Assembly (NCBI RefSeq): GCF_964204645.1 | Contig: NC_134027.1 | Coordinates: forward strand, 2,406,485-2,470,484 | Direction: 5' to 3' | Length of the DNA: 64,000 nt | Source of the DNA: Tubulanus polymorphus | Lineage: Eukaryota > Nemertea > Palaeonemertea > Tubulaniformes > Tubulanidae | Shown: one piece after another, positions 62,001 through 64,000 of the stretch | How the letters are laid out: every line of letters begins with the position of its first letter | Position numbering within the stretch: position 1 is the stretch's first letter | Notes under the pieces: model-generated | What the model was told of the DNA's origin: nothing | The model's input: the letters and a program-made list of their open reading frames with translations, nothing else | The model's database searches: none | Program-made: the position numbers and the translations under genes

Positions 62001-63877
62001 ATGGAATCTTCAACGAATTCAAATTTAAGTGACAGTGTTGATTATAAAGTCAAACGGACTCCAACAATTACCTCAACTATTGTCGGAACGGTGGGAAATC
62101 TAGCCTACTTTATTTTGTCGTTTGTTAATCCCGCAATCGTGGGATTCGATTAACAAACGTATTACAATTACTGATAAATGATGATGATACAATGATAACA
62201 ATGCCAATTGAAAATTTAAATGTAATATTTTTTGCAGACGAGGACAGTTGAAGCAATTAAACCGAAAGAATGGTCATTTCTTGCCTTGACATGTTTGAAC
62301 TTGTTTCTTACAGTCGCTCTTACAATAGAGCGATTAGTGGTTCTAATTATCTATGAAAAGAAACCCACTTCACAAGATTTCACTTTTGCCATCTTACTTC
62401 TGTTGAATATCGGTTAGTAGCGGCTGCCATGGGTTTAAGCATTTTTTTCTCATGTAAATAATGAAGAAAACAGCAAATAAGTCGGATAAAAACAGGATTA
62501 GTTTAATAAATGGTGTGTGCATTTTCAGGATTCTGTGGATTTTACGCTATTCATGGTGTTCTCAGAGAGAGAGTATTTGAGGTCTATGCGCTCATTGCTG
62601 CTATATTAACAGTTGAACTCTATTGTATTATTGAATATATAGAAAATGTAGATGGAAGAAATACAATCAAGCTGGTAAATATTCCAAGAATTGAATAGCT
62701 TTTTCTGATGATAACACTAGGCATTTTGTAAATTAATCTGCTATTGCAGGTGCGTTTGATTGTTATTTGTGTTCTGGCTCCTTTGAATATATTCCTAGCA
62801 GTGATTGCTGCTAAAGGTTTTGGATTTCTGGACTGTAGAATCGTTGGGGCTACTCAATTCATGCAAAGTAAGATAATAAGATGTTAAAGCATTTTGTAAA
62901 AGATATAAATTATGCATTGAAATATTCTACGGATGTTTATTGGCATCAATTATTTCCAGGTATCTACAGAACATTAACCATATATTCCTGTTTCCTGAAA
63001 TTTGATCTTCAAGTAGCTGTAAGTTTTGAATGAAGCCATCAGGAATAATAAAGCTCCATTCGAATTTATCAAGAATTTTTGATTTTACTAAATTTGCAGT
63101 TGAGTATCGTTGTATTAGTGATGGTGAATGGAACAAATGTTGAATTATTTGAAATCATCACGTTATCAGTTGGGATTCCATATTCTATCATATGGACAAC
63201 ATTAGGAATTATATTCGTAAGCATCATAATGAGAATTGTGAAGGCACCGTTTATGCTGGTACATGTGTATAACCATATGAGCGACAATCTCTTCTCTCAT
63301 CTTTTCTTCAGGTCCAGAAAGAAAACAAGTTTGGAATGATTTTTCTAGCCATTTTGTCCCTACCTGCTCCAGCATATGTGATATACAAATTGATATATGT
63401 AAGAAATTTCATATGCAAATAAATCTGTATTAAAATTTGTGGTAAATTTTCATGACAGCAATACTTTAAAATAGAAAATATTTTTCTAATTAAAGGTTTA
63501 TTCTAGAATTGACACGATGAAGCCATTGGAAAACGAGGTTATTTTGTATTCTCAGTTCTTTGCAAGTAGGTGATGTTTTAATGAATTTCATTTGTTGCTA
63601 TATTTTCGTTACAATCGGGCTGATGGAGATAATATATTTTTATTAAATAGGCGCTCTGTTTCTGATAGTGAGGTTTCTATTGGCATTTGAAGGGATCTCT
63701 GTCTACAAGAACTTCGGGAAAGGATTGAAAGAAATCGATATACGTAAGCGGCAAGATTAGAATTCTTTGATACGATATTTATTGCGAATTCATCTAATAT
63801 GATGTGGTAATTTATTTGTAGCCGATGAACCAAATGAAAGATCGGGTTTGCTGAGTGGCAGATCACATACTAATTGA
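62001..63877 (+). CDS. Unnamed multi-pass membrane protein, about eight helices
   Basis: I do not recognise the family. Ten exons: 62001-62090, 62238-62412, 62529-62674, 62750-62867, 62960-63018, 63100-63216, 63312-63398, 63496-63565, 63651-63743 and 63822-63877. All are phase-compatible and give 336 aa. A short polar N-terminus (MESSTNSNLSDS) precedes hydrophobic helices around FLALTCLNLFLTVALTIERL, FTFAILLLLNIGFCGFYAI, VYALIAAILTVELYCIIEY, RLIVICVLAPLNIFLAVIAA, ALSIVVLVMVN, LSVGIPYSIIWTTLGIIF, FLAILSLPAPAYVIYKLIY and FFASALFLIVRFLLAF. A polar tail ends GLLSGRSHTN. Notable motifs are ECAIKPKEW-type VEAIKPKEW near the start and AKGFGFLDCR in the middle. The first donor (ACG|GTGGGA) is weak. 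A transporter, sensor or structural role is not decidable from sequence. Confidence 0.8.
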
Positions 63878-64000
63878 ATTAACAAAGAGAACGAAAATGG
63901 AATTCAATCGTCTCAAGTCTGGACGAAAATAACATTTTTTCATGGATAATATTCAATTTATAAATCAAAAATTTCTGCTCTGCTTGTAAGATCAGTGGAC
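63878..64000 (+). other. Downstream sequence of the eight-helix protein gene
   Basis: The last 123 bp follow the TGA stop and are AT-rich. They are presumably the start of the 3' UTR. No AATAAA is present before the window ends. Confidence 0.4.

Overview
The window is animal nuclear DNA. All convincing genes are split by GT-AG introns, the coding capacity matches metazoan protein families, and much of the non-coding sequence consists of small non-autonomous transposon remnants, a tRNA-derived SINE and simple repeats. There is no operon structure, no ribosome-binding-site logic and no CRISPR array. Introns are mostly short (about 70-1000 bp), many coding segments keep CpG, and the predicted proteins are diverged from vertebrate ones. 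This suggests an invertebrate bilaterian, plausibly a marine one. I cannot place it more precisely from sequence alone.

Layout. (1) 1-10.2 kb, plus strand: the 3' part of an ANKRD11/ANKRD12-type gene, with ankyrin-repeat exons, one 2.5-kb disordered exon and a highly conserved C-terminal block of six exons. Its 5' exons lie upstream of the window. (2) About 10.3-38 kb: a gene-poor stretch of roughly 27 kb with no exon chain I can defend. It holds a 76-bp tandem duplication, a GC-rich foldback, two copies of one tRNA-headed SINE-like repeat and a 0.9-kb minisatellite of 30/31-bp units with a higher-order period of about 335 bp. (3) 38.2-53.7 kb, plus strand: a 12-exon gene for a type I membrane protein with two divergent CUB domains, LDL-receptor class A modules, one transmembrane helix and two PPxY motifs in the tail. 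(4) 55.0-57.6 kb, plus: WRNIP1, essentially complete (548 aa). (5) 58.3-61.4 kb, minus: TMEM43/LUMA, 11 exons, 397 aa. (6) 62.0-63.9 kb, plus: an unnamed protein of 336 aa with about eight membrane helices.

WRNIP1 and TMEM43 are tail to tail. TMEM43 and the eight-helix protein gene are head to head across about 650 bp and probably share a promoter region. The genes are a local neighbourhood of unrelated housekeeping and membrane functions, not a pathway. The non-coding part is the more unusual one. It includes a TTAA-flanked piggyBac-like MITE carrying three identical-stem hairpins, a MITE whose long terminal inverted repeats each hold an outward-facing Pol III box-B-like sequence and which sits 14 bp from a TMEM43 splice donor, a TA-flanked pogo/Tigger-like MITE, and a possible decayed hammerhead-type element. 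I found no evidence of a new multi-gene system. All exon boundaries were read by eye from splice-site consensus, phase and protein continuity.
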